Shown: piece after piece, positions 8,511-16,730 of the stretch | Position numbering within the stretch: the stretch's first letter is position 1 | Layout: every line of letters begins with the position of its first letter | The notes under the pieces: model-generated | Told to the model about the DNA's origin: nothing | The model's database searches: none | Seen by the model: only the letters and a program-made list of their open reading frames with translations | Assembly (NCBI RefSeq): GCF_003917135.1 | Contig: NZ_RPDI01000004.1 | Coordinates: 88,495 to 152,494, forward strand | Origin: Leucobacter chromiireducens | GTDB lineage: Bacteria > Actinomycetota > Actinomycetes > Actinomycetales > Microbacteriaceae | Length of the DNA: 64,000 bases | Direction: 5' to 3' | Translations under genes and position numbers: made by a program

Positions 8511-9203
8511 CTATCCGAAGCGGTAGCCGACGCCGCGCACCGTGGAGATGAGCTTCGGCTGCGAGGCCTCCTCCTCGATCCGCGCGCGAATTCGCTTCAC
8601 GTGCACGTCGAGGGTCTTCGTGTCGCCGTAGTAGTTGCTGCCCCACACGCGGTCGATCAGCTGGCCGCGGGTGAGCACCCGGCCGGAGTGTCGCATCAGC
8701 ATCTCGAGCAGCTCGAACTCGCGAAGCGGCATCGCGATCTCCTCACCGCGGACGGTCACCGAGTGGCGCTCGGAGTCGAGCCGGATGCCGTGCTCATCGA
8801 GGACGAACGCGTCAACGCTCTCCCGCTCCTCCTCCTGCGTTCCGGTGCGGCGGAGCGCCGCGCGCACGCGGGCGAGGAGCTCGCGCGTCGAGTACGGCTT
8901 CGTGATGTAGTCGTCGGCGCCGAGCTCAAGCCCGACGACGATGTCGATCTCGCTGTCCTTCGCGGTCAGCATGATGATCGGCACCTGCGAGGTGAGCCGA
9001 ATCGCGCGGCACACCTCGGTGCCTGGCAGGCTCGGCAGCATCAGATCGAGGAGCACGAGGTCCGGCTGCGCGGTGCCGAACTCGGTGAGGGCCGTGGTGC
9101 CGTCGTTCACGACGGTGACGCGGTAGCCCTCCCGCTCGAGCAGAAACGCGAGTGGGCGTGAGATCGATTCCTCGTCCTCGACGAGCAGGATGTGCTGGGC
9201 CAC
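8511..9203 (-). CDS. regX3: OmpR/PhoB-family phosphate response regulator RegX3
   Basis: A 230-residue regulator with a receiver domain (DE at 10-11, phosphoacceptor Asp53 in LVLLDLMLP, Lys in DDYITKPYS) and a winged-helix DNA-binding domain (TLDVHVKRIRARIEEE, STVRGVGYRFG). The GTG at 9203 shares its G with the senX3 TAG, so translation is coupled; longer upstream frames would run inside senX3. With SenX3 and the divergent phoU this is the canonical phosphate-starvation system. Pho-box repeats lie in the senX3-phoU gap. Confidence 0.94.
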   Translation of the reverse strand: MAQHILLVEDEESISRPLAFLLEREGYRVTVVNDGTTALTEFGTAQPDLVLLDLMLPSLPGTEVCRAIRLTSQVPIIMLTAKDSEIDIVVGLELGADDYITKPYSTRELLARVRAALRRTGTQEEERESVDAFVLDEHGIRLDSERHSVTVRGEEIAMPLREFELLEMLMRHSGRVLTRGQLIDRVWGSNYYGDTKTLDVHVKRIRARIEEEASQPKLISTVRGVGYRFG

Positions 9204-10477
9204 TATCGGGATCCCTTCTGGGAGGCTGAGTTCGGTGCGGAAGACGGTTCGGTAGCGGCAGCCGCGGCGGCTGCGGCGGGAGCTGGGGCGGCTGCGCGTG
9301 CCGCGGCGCGAGCGGCGCGCTTCGCCTTCTTCATGCGCTTCGCCCCCTTCTCCGGTGCCGCCGCGTCGTGCACGGGGAACGTGAGGGTAAAGCTCGAGCC
9401 GACGCCCGGCTGCGACCACACGTCGATGTCGCCGCCGTGCGCCCGCATCGTGTGCCGCGCAATGCTCAGGCCGAGGCCCGTGCCGCCGTCGCCACGGGTG
9501 CGCGCGCCGTCGACCCGGTAGAACCGCTCGAAGATGCGCGGTAGGTGCTCGGCGGCGATGCCCTCGCCCTGGTCGGTGACGGTGACGGTGAAGCTCTGCT
9601 TGTCCGAACTCATGCCGACGCCGACGCGGCCACCCTCTGGGGAGTGCCGGATCGCGTTCGAGAGGAGATTCGCGACCGCGGAGGCGAGCGAGGTGGGGCG
9701 TCCCATGATCGACGCGTCAGCGGCCGACGACTCATCGGTGACGACGAGCTCGACCCCGTGCTGCCCGGCGAACGAACGGTGTGAGTCCACCTCGGCACGC
9801 ACGAGATCCCGCAGCGAAACCGGCTCGCGATCCTCAGGGCGGAGCGCCGACTGCGCCTCGGAGAGTTGGATGATGTCGCGCGAGAGCTCGCCGAGGCGGC
9901 GCGACTCCTTGACGAGGCTCTTCGAGAAATCGCGCACGAGCTCGGGCTCGTCGGCCGCCTGCTGGGTGGCCTCCGCGAGCAGCCCGATCGCGGCGATCGG
10001 GGTCTTGAGCTCGTGGCTCACGTTCGCGATGAAGTCGCGGCGCATCGCGTTCACGCGCTGTTCTTCGCCCTGGTCCTCCGCGAGGATGAGCACGAAGCGG
10101 CGCTGGAAGCGAACGATGTGCATCCGCACGGTGTCTGCGGGGTTGCTGGGGTCTGGCTCGTGGGTGTCCGGGATCCCGGTCGACATGACCCGGCGCACGC
10201 GGCTCAGAAACTCCGGATCGGCGAGCTCGGCGTCGCCGATGTGCCGCTCCTCGCGCGCCGTGGGGTTCGCGTACACGGGCGCGAGAGAGGAGTCGAGAAT
10301 CACCGCGAACGTGTCGATCTCGTCGAGGATTGAGGTGGCCACCTCGGGGAGTTCTGGCCGCACCGCGTCGGCGCGCTTCACTCCCGCGCGGCGGGCCATC
10401 ACTATTGCTAGCGTGGTACCAACACCGACCAGCACGCCGAGTGCGGTTGAGGTGAGCACGAGCACAGCCGGGTCCAT
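9203..10477 (-). CDS. senX3: Phosphate-sensing histidine kinase SenX3
   Basis: A 424-residue kinase: one N-terminal TM (about 4-26), a PAS-like region (VILDSSLAPVYANPTA), a HisKA domain with the phosphorylated His in FIANVSHELKTP, and HATPase boxes (NLLSNAIRHSP, DQGEGI, GGTGLGLSIA). It ends in an Ala/Lys-rich tail (KRMKKAKRAARAAARAAAP), unusual for SenX3. The ATG at 10477 is preferred over the one at 10486 because TACGAT lies 7 nt before it, suggesting a leaderless mRNA. Partner RegX3 is encoded downstream with a one-base overlap. Confidence 0.93.
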   Translation of the reverse strand: MDPAVLVLTSTALGVLVGVGTTLAIVMARRAGVKRADAVRPELPEVATSILDEIDTFAVILDSSLAPVYANPTAREERHIGDAELADPEFLSRVRRVMSTGIPDTHEPDPSNPADTVRMHIVRFQRRFVLILAEDQGEEQRVNAMRRDFIANVSHELKTPIAAIGLLAEATQQAADEPELVRDFSKSLVKESRRLGELSRDIIQLSEAQSALRPEDREPVSLRDLVRAEVDSHRSFAGQHGVELVVTDESSAADASIMGRPTSLASAVANLLSNAIRHSPEGGRVGVGMSSDKQSFTVTVTDQGEGIAAEHLPRIFERFYRVDGARTRGDGGTGLGLSIARHTMRAHGGDIDVWSQPGVGSSFTLTFPVHDAAAPEKGAKRMKKAKRAARAAARAAAPAPAAAAAAAATEPSSAPNSASQKGSR

Positions 10478-10484
10478 GTCTCTC

Positions 10485-10490
10485 ATCGTA
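10485..10490 (-). promoter_or_regulatory. Leaderless -10 element of senX3-regX3
   Basis: TACGAT on the minus strand is 7 nt before the ATG at 10477, with no Shine-Dalgarno sequence. The Pho-box repeats lie just upstream of it, from 10518. Confidence 0.45.
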
Positions 10491-10517
10491 CGGGTGAGGG
10501 TCGGGCGAACCGGCAGA

Positions 10518-10561
10518 GTTCAGCTGTTGTTCACCTCCTCGTGCGGCTCGGTTCACGGTCG
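10518..10561. promoter_or_regulatory. Pho-box array (11-nt phased GTTCA repeats)
   Basis: GTTCA motifs begin at 10518, 10529 and 10551, i.e. at positions 0, +11 and +33; the unit at 10540 is degenerate. The middle unit GTTCACC matches the actinobacterial PhoP/RegX3 direct-repeat unit (GTTCACC in an 11-nt repeat). The array lies between divergent senX3 and phoU, where autoregulation by RegX3 is expected. Confidence 0.75.
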
Positions 10562-10612
10562 CGCCGCACACTGGTGAGGGTGCCCGGAGGCGCGAAAGAG
10601 AGAGGAAACCGC

Positions 10613-11254
10613 ATGCGTGAAGTGTTTCAGCAGGAACTGCGCGAGGTGCAAGATCGGCTCGTGAAGATTGCCGAGCTCGTCGAGGAAGCGATCGAGAACG
10701 CGACGAGCGCGTTCGGCAACTCCGATGTTGCGGTTGCCGAGCAGGTGATCGACAGCGTTGACGAGATTGAGGAGCGCGCGGCCGAGCTGGACCAGCTTGC
10801 GATCGACATTCTGGCCAGGCAGCAGCCGGTCGCCTCGGATCTGCGCCTCGTCGTCGGCGCGCTCCGCATGAGCGCGTCGCTCGAGCGGATGGCGGATCTC
10901 GCGCAGCACATCGCCCAGCTGGCGCGCTACCGCTACCCGGAGAGCGCCGTACCGAAGGGGCTCACGAAGACGTTCGTGCGCATGGCGGCACTGGATGTCG
11001 AGATGGCCGCCAAGCTCGTGGAGCTGCTCCGCACGCAGGATCCGCGCGTGATCGACGAGGTGCGCGACCTCGACGACGATCTGGACGAGCTGCACGCCAA
11101 GGTGTTCGAGAAGGTGCTGAGCGACAAGCTGGCGAACAACCCGACCGGTGTGGTCGACGCGACGCTCGCGAGCCGCTACCACGAGCGCTTCGGCGACCAC
11201 GCGGTGAGCGTCGCGAAGCAGATGCAGTTCTTCCTCAGCGGCTCGCTCGACTGA
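10613..11254 (+). CDS. phoU: Phosphate signalling protein PhoU
   Basis: A 213-residue all-helical protein with two PhoU repeats, each carrying a Glu/Asp metal-binding pattern (SVDEIEERAAELDQ in the first, EVRDLDDDLDELHAK in the second). PhoU links the Pst transporter and the sensor kinase to shut off the Pho response in high phosphate. The ATG at 10613 is chosen over an upstream in-frame codon because AGAGGAAAC precedes it. It is divergent to senX3-regX3 and ends at a strong hairpin before cysS. Confidence 0.96.
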   Translation: MREVFQQELREVQDRLVKIAELVEEAIENATSAFGNSDVAVAEQVIDSVDEIEERAAELDQLAIDILARQQPVASDLRLVVGALRMSASLERMADLAQHIAQLARYRYPESAVPKGLTKTFVRMAALDVEMAAKLVELLRTQDPRVIDEVRDLDDDLDELHAKVFEKVLSDKLANNPTGVVDATLASRYHERFGDHAVSVAKQMQFFLSGSLD

Positions 11255-11262
11255 GCGCCTGC

Positions 11263-11303
11263 TCCGCGGCCCGCTTCTCCCACTCGGGGGAGCGGGCCGC
11301 GGA
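11263..11303 (+). terminator. phoU terminator
   Basis: A 13-bp perfect stem (11263-11275 with 11291-11303), extended inward by further pairs, lies 9 nt after the phoU stop and 4 nt before the cysS -10 element. Confidence 0.75.
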
Positions 11304-11306
11304 CGT

Positions 11307-11312
11307 TAGGAT
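11307..11312 (+). promoter_or_regulatory. Leaderless -10 element of cysS
   Basis: TAGGAT is followed by 6 nt and the GTG start codon. Confidence 0.55.
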
Positions 11313-11318
11313 TGAGGG

Positions 11319-12746
11319 GTGAAGCAACGCATCTATGACTCCCGCGCGCAGGCGGTCGTCGACTTCGAGCCCCGCGAACCGGGACGGGTCGGCCTCTACG
11401 TCTGTGGTCCGACGGTGCAGTCCTCGCCCCACATCGGGCACCTGCGGAGCGCGCTCGTGTACGACCAGATGCGCCGCTGGTTTGCGGCAACCGGCAACGA
11501 CGTCACGCTGATTCGCAACGTCACCGACATCGACGACAAGGTGCTCGACAACGCGCGCATCGGCCAGGAGGCCGGTGGCAGCGAGAGCTGGTTCGCGCTC
11601 GCGTACCGCATTGAGCGCGAGTTCACCGCGGCGTATGACGCGCTCGGGGTGCAGGCCCCCACCTACGAGCCGCGCGCCACCGCCAACATCGCCGAGATGA
11701 TCGCGCTCATCGAGCGGCTCATCGAACGCGGGCACGCCTACCCCGCCGCCGACGGCTCCGCGAGCGTGTACTTCGACACCGCGAGCTGGCCCGAGTACGG
11801 CGCGCTCACGCGGCAGCGCCGCGACCAGATGGAGGACGCCGCCGATTCGGAACCGGTCGGCAAGCGGGATCCCCGCGACTTCGCCCTCTGGAAGGCCTCG
11901 AAGGACACGGAGCCCGAGTCGGCATCCTGGCCGTCGCCGTGGGGCCGCGGCCGCCCCGGCTGGCACATCGAGTGCTCCGCCATGGCGCAGCGCTACCTCG
12001 GCGAGGAATTCGACATCCACGGCGGCGGCCTCGACCTCCGCTTCCCGCACCACGAGAACGAGCTCGCCCAGTCGACGGCCGCCGGCCACGGCTTCGCCCG
12101 CTACTGGGTGCACAACGGCCTCGTGAACACGGGCGGCCAGAAGATGTCGAAGTCGCTCGGCAACTCGCTGTTCGCCGCGGATCTGCTCGCCCAGGCCCGG
12201 CCGATCGTGCTGCGCTACTACCTCGGCGCCGCGCACTACCGCTCCGTGCTCGACTACTCGGAGAGCTCGCTCGCCGAGGCGGAAGCGGCGTTCTCGCGCA
12301 TCGAGGGCTTCCTCGAGCGCGCGGAGGCCGCCGGGCTGCACGCCGCCGCTGCCGCCGAGCTGCCCGCCGAGTTCACGGCGGCGATGCTCGACGACTTCGC
12401 GGTGCCGCAGGCGCTCGCGGTGCTCCACGGCGCGGTCCGCGCCGGGAACACCGCCCTCGACGCCGGCGACACCGACGCGTCCGGCGCGCGGCTCGCCGAC
12501 GCGATCGCCATGCTCGATGTGCTCGGCATCAACCCGCGCGACCCGAGTTGGCGTGCGGCAGCTGGCGGATCCGGATCGAACGCCGACGCCGCCCTCGACA
12601 CCCTCGTTGCCGCGTTCATCGCGCAGCGCGCCGACGCGCGCGCCGCACGCGATTTCGCCGCGAGCGACGCCATCCGCGACACCCTGCAGCACGCGGGCAT
12701 CGCACTTGAAGACACCCCAACTGGAACCCGCTGGAGCCTGACATGA
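11319..12746 (+). CDS. cysS: Cysteinyl-tRNA synthetase
   Basis: A 475-residue class I synthetase charging tRNA-Cys. The HIGH motif is SPHIGHL, the KMSKS motif is [10 protein letters not shown], and the zinc ligands of the cysteine pocket are visible in [15 protein letters not shown] and HHENE. Length is normal. It starts with GTG at a probable leaderless transcription start. It overlaps rlmB by ATGA, a pairing conserved in mycobacteria (Rv3580c-Rv3579c), where both follow ispF; here they have been separated from the ispDF block by about 10 kb. Confidence 0.96.
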   Translation: MKQRIYDSRAQAVVDFEPREPGRVGLYVCGPTVQSSPHIGHLRSALVYDQMRRWFAATGNDVTLIRNVTDIDDKVLDNARIGQEAGGSESWFALAYRIEREFTAAYDALGVQAPTYEPRATANIAEMIALIERLIERGHAYPAADGSASVYFDTASWPEYGALTRQRRDQMEDAADSEPVGKRDPRDFALWKASKDTEPESASWPSPWGRGRPGWHIECSAMAQRYLGEEFDIHGGGLDLRFPHHENELAQSTAAGHGFARYWVHNGLVNTGGQKMSKSLGNSLFAADLLAQARPIVLRYYLGAAHYRSVLDYSESSLAEAEAAFSRIEGFLERAEAAGLHAAAAAELPAEFTAAMLDDFAVPQALAVLHGAVRAGNTALDAGDTDASGARLADAIAMLDVLGINPRDPSWRAAAGGSGSNADAALDTLVAAFIAQRADARAARDFAASDAIRDTLQHAGIALEDTPTGTRWSLT

Positions 12747-13750
12747 GTAACAAGAAGAGCCGCACCGGCGCCGTCCGGAAGAAGGGGCTCGGCAAGGCCG
12801 TCGGCTCCGGAGGACAGGGCCGCCAGGCCCTCGAGGGGCGCGGCCCAACGCCGAAGGCTGAGGACCGTGAGTACCACTCGGCGTACAAGGCGAAGAAGTC
12901 GCGCGAGCGCTTCGTCGCGGCGAAGGAGCGCCACGCCGCGCGCACCGGCCAGTCGACCGACCGCGGGCGCGGATCCGGTGCGCCACGCAAGAAGGACGAG
13001 TCGGAGCTCGTGACCGGCCGCAACGCCGTACTCGAGGCGCTGCGCGCGAAGATCCCGGCCTCCACCCTGTACATCGCCGCGCGCGTCGAGATGGACGACC
13101 GCATGCGCGAGATCCTGCGCCTCGCCACCAACCGCAACGTGCCCGTGCTCGAGGTGATGCGCCCCGAGATGGACCGCATGACCGAGCGCGACACCGTGCA
13201 CCAGGGCGTCGTGCTGAAGGTGCCGCCGATGGCCTACGCGCACCCGATGGAGATGCTCGACGAGATCATCGACCGCGATGAGACGCCGCTGATCGTCGCG
13301 CTCGACGGCGTGACCGATCCCCGCAACCTGGGCGCGATCATCCGCTCCGTAGGTGCGTTCGGCGGCCAGGGCGTCATCGTGCCGCAGCGCCGCTCCGCCG
13401 GCCTCAACTCGGCGGCGTGGAAGACGTCGGCGGGCGCCGCGGCTCGGATCCCGGTCGCGATGGCGTCGAACCTCACACAGACGCTCAAGGAATACAAGAA
13501 GCAGGGCATCTTCGTGGTGGGCCTCGACGGCGACGGCGACGTCATGCTGCCCGGGCTGGAGCTCGCGGATCGCCCGATGGTGATCGTGATCGGCTCGGAG
13601 GGCAAGGGGCTCTCGCGCCTCGTCACCGAGACGTGCGACGCGATCGTGTCGATCCCGATCCACGCGGTCACCGAGTCGCTGAACGCCGGCATCGCGGCGA
13701 GCGTTGCGCTCTACGAGGTGTCGCGCCTGCGCGGCGGCGCGGAGGCGTAG
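12743..13750 (+). CDS. rlmB: SpoU/TrmH-family 23S rRNA (guanosine-2'-O)-methyltransferase
   Basis: A 335-residue SPOUT methyltransferase. The N-terminal ~85 residues are Lys/Arg-rich and probably disordered; then comes an L30e-like substrate-binding domain ([14 protein letters not shown]) and the knotted SPOUT domain with its three motifs ([48 protein letters not shown]). It should methylate a guanosine of 23S rRNA using SAM; the exact site is inferred from the family. Its start overlaps the cysS stop by 4 bp. Confidence 0.92.
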   Translation: MSNKKSRTGAVRKKGLGKAVGSGGQGRQALEGRGPTPKAEDREYHSAYKAKKSRERFVAAKERHAARTGQSTDRGRGSGAPRKKDESELVTGRNAVLEALRAKIPASTLYIAARVEMDDRMREILRLATNRNVPVLEVMRPEMDRMTERDTVHQGVVLKVPPMAYAHPMEMLDEIIDRDETPLIVALDGVTDPRNLGAIIRSVGAFGGQGVIVPQRRSAGLNSAAWKTSAGAAARIPVAMASNLTQTLKEYKKQGIFVVGLDGDGDVMLPGLELADRPMVIVIGSEGKGLSRLVTETCDAIVSIPIHAVTESLNAGIAASVALYEVSRLRGGAEA

Positions 13751-13817
13751 GGCGCGCTGGCGGGCTGCGGGGGCGTTTGCGTCCGCTGGTGCCCGCCCGC
13801 CCGCGTCCGCCATCCCA

Positions 13818-13876
13818 AGCGATTCGGCGTATCCAAGCCCATCTGTCGTATCCGGGCTGGGATACGCCGAATCGCT
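13818..13876. repeat. Long palindrome at convergent rlmB / Rv3235-like junction
   Basis: Perfect 17-bp arms AGCGATTCGGCGTATCC (13818-13834) and its complement (13860-13876); pairing continues inward with AGCCC/GGGCT after one mismatch. The sequence is unrelated to the GATCCGGT family but has the same position and size. A two-way terminator is the simplest role. Confidence 0.75.
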
Positions 13877-13925
13877 GTGTGTGCGGGGCCCGCGCCCCAC
13901 GTGCCGGCTCCGAGCGGCGCGCACC

Positions 13926-14372
13926 TCACAGCACCGTGAGATGCGTCGCGCGCCAGTGCTGCGAGCGCAGCTCGAACCGCAGCGCGACCGCGTACGCCCG
14001 CCCCGGGGTGTGCAGCACGACCGCGGCATCGACCACGCCCTCGCGCGGGGAGCTCAGGTGCGGTGGGCCCGGTGAGGCGACGATTCGCCGCGCGTCGCGG
14101 TGGAGTGTGCGACGCTCCGTGCGCAGCGCACGGAGGAATCGGAGCTGCCGCGCCACCTCAAGGGAGACCGCGCCGGCGAGCTGCGCGATGGCGCGGCTGC
14201 CCTCGAGTACCTCGAACGCGCTGAGCGCGATGCGCTGCACCGCGGCGGGGGAGAGCGGCGGCGGCTCCGCCGTTGGCACGAGCTGCAGCGAGGGCGCGGC
14301 GGCGATGTGCGCGGTGTCGGCCGGGGGAAGCGGCGTGGCTGGATCCTGGGCAGCGCCTGAGGCGGACAGCAT
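13926..14372 (-). CDS. Rv3235-family conserved actinobacterial protein
   Basis: A 148-residue protein: a Pro/Ala-rich variable N-terminal ~45 residues, then a compact alpha/beta domain (IALSAFEVLEGSRAIAQLAG, LRFLRALRTERRTL, GRAYAVALRFELRSQHW). It resembles the actinobacterial Rv3235 family, whose mycobacterial member lies close to secA and hpf; in this window secA is 34 kb away. No function is established. AAAGGAC precedes the ATG. It is divergent to the pdtaS-like kinase. Confidence 0.65.
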   Translation of the reverse strand: MLSASGAAQDPATPLPPADTAHIAAAPSLQLVPTAEPPPLSPAAVQRIALSAFEVLEGSRAIAQLAGAVSLEVARQLRFLRALRTERRTLHRDARRIVASPGPPHLSSPREGVVDAAVVLHTPGRAYAVALRFELRSQHWRATHLTVL

Positions 14373-14564
14373 CGAAGTCCTTTCACGACTCCCGTGATGT
14401 GTGCCCTGCGCGGTGTTCCCCCGGCGTCGCCCGTGTGGCCGGGAGTGCGGTCGTGTCGTCAGCCCACACTAGAAAGTCGGTGCTATCGTGCGTCAACGGT
14501 GTCCGCGCACAGGGCGTTTGCGCCGCACGCACGCGTGGCCCCGCTCGAACCGCCTCAGGTGCTC

Positions 14565-14570
14565 TACTCT
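14565..14570 (+). promoter_or_regulatory. Leaderless -10 element of the pdtaS-like gene
   Basis: TACTCT is followed by 6 nt and the GTG start codon, which decides the start of the kinase. Confidence 0.5.
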
Positions 14571-14576
14571 GGTGAC

Positions 14577-16088
14577 GTGGCCACACTCCGGAACCTTGCG
14601 ACGAAGTACTCCTCCATCAGCGAGGAGGAGACCGACTGGCTTGAGCTGCTCACACTGGATCTGCAGCTCCTCGCGGACCTCGCACTCAGCGATGTCGTGC
14701 TCTGGGTGCCGACGACCGACGGGGACTACCTCGCCGTCGCGCACAGCCGGCCAGCTGGTTCGGTCACGCTGTTCTACCGGGACGTCATCGGTGATTTCCT
14801 GCGCCCGGACTGGCGCGGGCTCGTCGACCAGGCGATCGAGACCGGGGAGCGTGCGGCGTCGACCTCACCCGCCTGGTACGAGGAAAATCCCATGCGTCTC
14901 ACGGCATATTCAGTGAGCCGCACCGACGCGAAGGGCGTGGTGCACGGCCCGTTTGCCGTGATCACGGTGCACACGAGCGTCGCCGACACGCAGCCGGCCT
15001 CGCGCATCAGCGCGGCCTACCGCGAGGTCGCTGGTGACCTGCTCGACATGATCCAGGAGGGGCTCTTCCCCGCGCCGGGCAACACCCGCGGTGGCGAGCA
15101 GGGATCCCCGAGGGCTTCCGACGGCCTGGTGCGCATCAACCTCGACGGTGAGGCGACGTTCGCGAGCCCGAACACGCAGACCACGTTCACGACGCTCGGC
15201 TACCGCGACGAGATCGAGGGCGAGAACTTCGCCGAGGTGCTCGCCGAGATTGTGAAGGGGCAGTTCGACACGAACGAGTCGCTGCCGCTCATCGCGCAGG
15301 GAAAGATCGCGAAGCGCGTGGAGATCGACGCGCGCGGTCGCACCGTGACGCTCCGCTCGATCCCGGTTGTGCGCGAGGGGAAGCGTGTGGGTGGCATCGT
15401 GCTCACCCGCGACGTGACCGAGCTGCGTCAGCAGGCGCAGGAGCTCATCACGAAGGACGCGACGATTCGCGAGATTCACCACCGCGTGAAGAACAACCTG
15501 CAGACCGTCGCCTCGCTGCTTCGCGTGCAGGCGCGTCGCGCCCGCAGCGAGGAAGCGAAGGAGGTGCTCGGCCAGGCGATGCGCCGCGTCGCAGCGATCG
15601 CCGTCGTGCACGACACCCTGTCCACGGGGCTGTCGCAGATCGTGGACTTTGATCAGGTGTTCGAGCGCGTGGTCGGCCTCGCGGCCGAGGTGGCGAGCCT
15701 GCACGGAACGACCGTGCACCCCCACAAGGAGGGCGAGTTCGGCGAGCTCCCCTCCGAGTACGCGACGCCGCTCGCGCTGGCGCTCACCGAGATCGTCACG
15801 AACGCGGTGGAGCACGGCCTTGCCGGGCGCGAGGGCTCGGTATTCGTGCGCGCTGACCGCACCGAGGAGCGGCTGTCGGTCGAGGTCGTCGACACGGGCA
15901 CCGGGCTCCCCGGTGGCACCGTCGGTGATGGCCTCGGCACCCAGATCGTGCGCACCCTGGTGGAGGGGGAGCTCGGCGGCAGCATCGTGTGGGCGCCCGA
16001 CGCTGGCGGCGGCACGAAGGTGTCGATCGAGGTGCCGCTGCACTGGATCTTCACGCAGACCCGCGAGATCCCGCGCGTCCGCTCCTAG
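14577..16088 (+). CDS. pdtaS: PdtaS-type cytosolic histidine kinase (HisKA_2)
   Basis: A 503-residue soluble kinase, matching the length of M. tuberculosis PdtaS (Rv3220c). An N-terminal GAF-like region (about 1-160) and a PAS region (about 180-300, ending RVGGIVLTRDVTELR) precede the HisKA_2 domain with the phospho-His in IREIHHRVKNNLQTV and a HATPase domain (ALTEIVTNAVEHG, DTGTGLPG). This family signals to ANTAR-type antiterminator regulators; no such partner is in the window. The GTG at 14577 is chosen because TACTCT lies 6 nt upstream and the region before it lacks the family's sequence. Confidence 0.9.
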   Translation: MATLRNLATKYSSISEEETDWLELLTLDLQLLADLALSDVVLWVPTTDGDYLAVAHSRPAGSVTLFYRDVIGDFLRPDWRGLVDQAIETGERAASTSPAWYEENPMRLTAYSVSRTDAKGVVHGPFAVITVHTSVADTQPASRISAAYREVAGDLLDMIQEGLFPAPGNTRGGEQGSPRASDGLVRINLDGEATFASPNTQTTFTTLGYRDEIEGENFAEVLAEIVKGQFDTNESLPLIAQGKIAKRVEIDARGRTVTLRSIPVVREGKRVGGIVLTRDVTELRQQAQELITKDATIREIHHRVKNNLQTVASLLRVQARRARSEEAKEVLGQAMRRVAAIAVVHDTLSTGLSQIVDFDQVFERVVGLAAEVASLHGTTVHPHKEGEFGELPSEYATPLALALTEIVTNAVEHGLAGREGSVFVRADRTEERLSVEVVDTGTGLPGGTVGDGLGTQIVRTLVEGELGGSIVWAPDAGGGTKVSIEVPLHWIFTQTREIPRVRS

Positions 16089-16092
16089 CGGT

Positions 16093-16300
16093 ACTGCCCC
16101 AAACCCGCACTAAGTGTGAGTCTGATCCGATCCCGTCGCCGGAACTGCCCCAAACCCACACTTAGTGTGGGTGCGATCCGGTCCCGGGGCGGGTGTGATC
16201 CGGTGCCGTCGCCGGGCCTGCCCCAAACCCATACTTAGTGCGGGTCTGATCCGATTCCGTGTCCGGAACCGGATCAGACTCGCTGCAAGTTGCCGGGGCG
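16093..16300. repeat. Triple tandem repeat with palindromic cores (GATCCGGT family, copy B)
   Basis: Three degenerate units begin near 16093, 16144 and 16217, each with CTGCCCCAAACCC, then a small palindrome (best in unit 2: ACCCACAC TTA GTGTGGGT), then a GATCCG segment. Unit 3 runs into a longer hairpin, 16244-16259 with 16264-16279 (16 bp, one mismatch). This fills the gap between the convergent pdtaS-like gene and the gene ending at 16332. No coding potential is seen. Confidence 0.75.
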
Positions 16301-16331
16301 CCGGAGCGGGCACGGGCGCCCGCGCGGGGCA

Positions 16332-16730
16332 CTAGCGCCGCCGGTTGCGGAGCAGGACCGCCGCACCCACACCGAGCAGCAGCACACCCAGCCCGATCGT
16401 GATCGTGGCCACCCAGGTCGCCAGATCGATCCCGCCCGTGCCCAGCAGGCGCTGCGCGATGTAGCCGCAGAACGCGAGGATGAGCGCGCCCCACACAATG
16501 GGGCTCGTGCGCGGAGCTGGCCGCCGAGACGCCGGTCGCTGTGGTGCCTGCGGCACCGGCGGCGTCGGCGGGAACGGGGTCGTTGGCACTGAGGTCGCCG
16601 CGGCCGGCTGTTCGGGCGCCTGCGCCGCCGCCTCCACCTCCGCCTCCACAGCCGGCGCCGCCGCCCGCTCCGGCACGTACATGGGCGGCTGCTCGGGCGC
16701 CCCGTTCGGGGTGTGCTCGCGCTCGTTCAT
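16332..16730 (-). CDS. Small two-TM membrane protein of the PspC locus
   Basis: A 132-residue protein: a Pro/Ala/Glu-rich cytoplasmic N-terminus (about 1-75), two predicted membrane helices (PIVWGALILAFCGYIAQRLL and WVATITIGLGVLLLGVGAAV) and a short basic end LLRNRRR. No family is recognised with certainty. Its ATG overlaps the stop of the PspC-domain gene by 4 bp, so it should be made with it and probably belongs to the same envelope-stress module. Confidence 0.75.
   Translation of the reverse strand: MNEREHTPNGAPEQPPMYVPERAAAPAVEAEVEAAAQAPEQPAAATSVPTTPFPPTPPVPQAPQRPASRRPAPRTSPIVWGALILAFCGYIAQRLLGTGGIDLATWVATITIGLGVLLLGVGAAVLLRNRRR

Noticed and set aside
11255..11318. T-box or other riboswitch before cysS
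   Set aside because: The gap is a terminator hairpin followed at once by a -10 element and the start codon; there is no room for a leader.
16093..16270. CRISPR-like array
   Set aside because: Only three units with unequal spacing (51 and 73 bp), degenerate repeats and no cas genes nearby; better explained as structured intergenic repeats.
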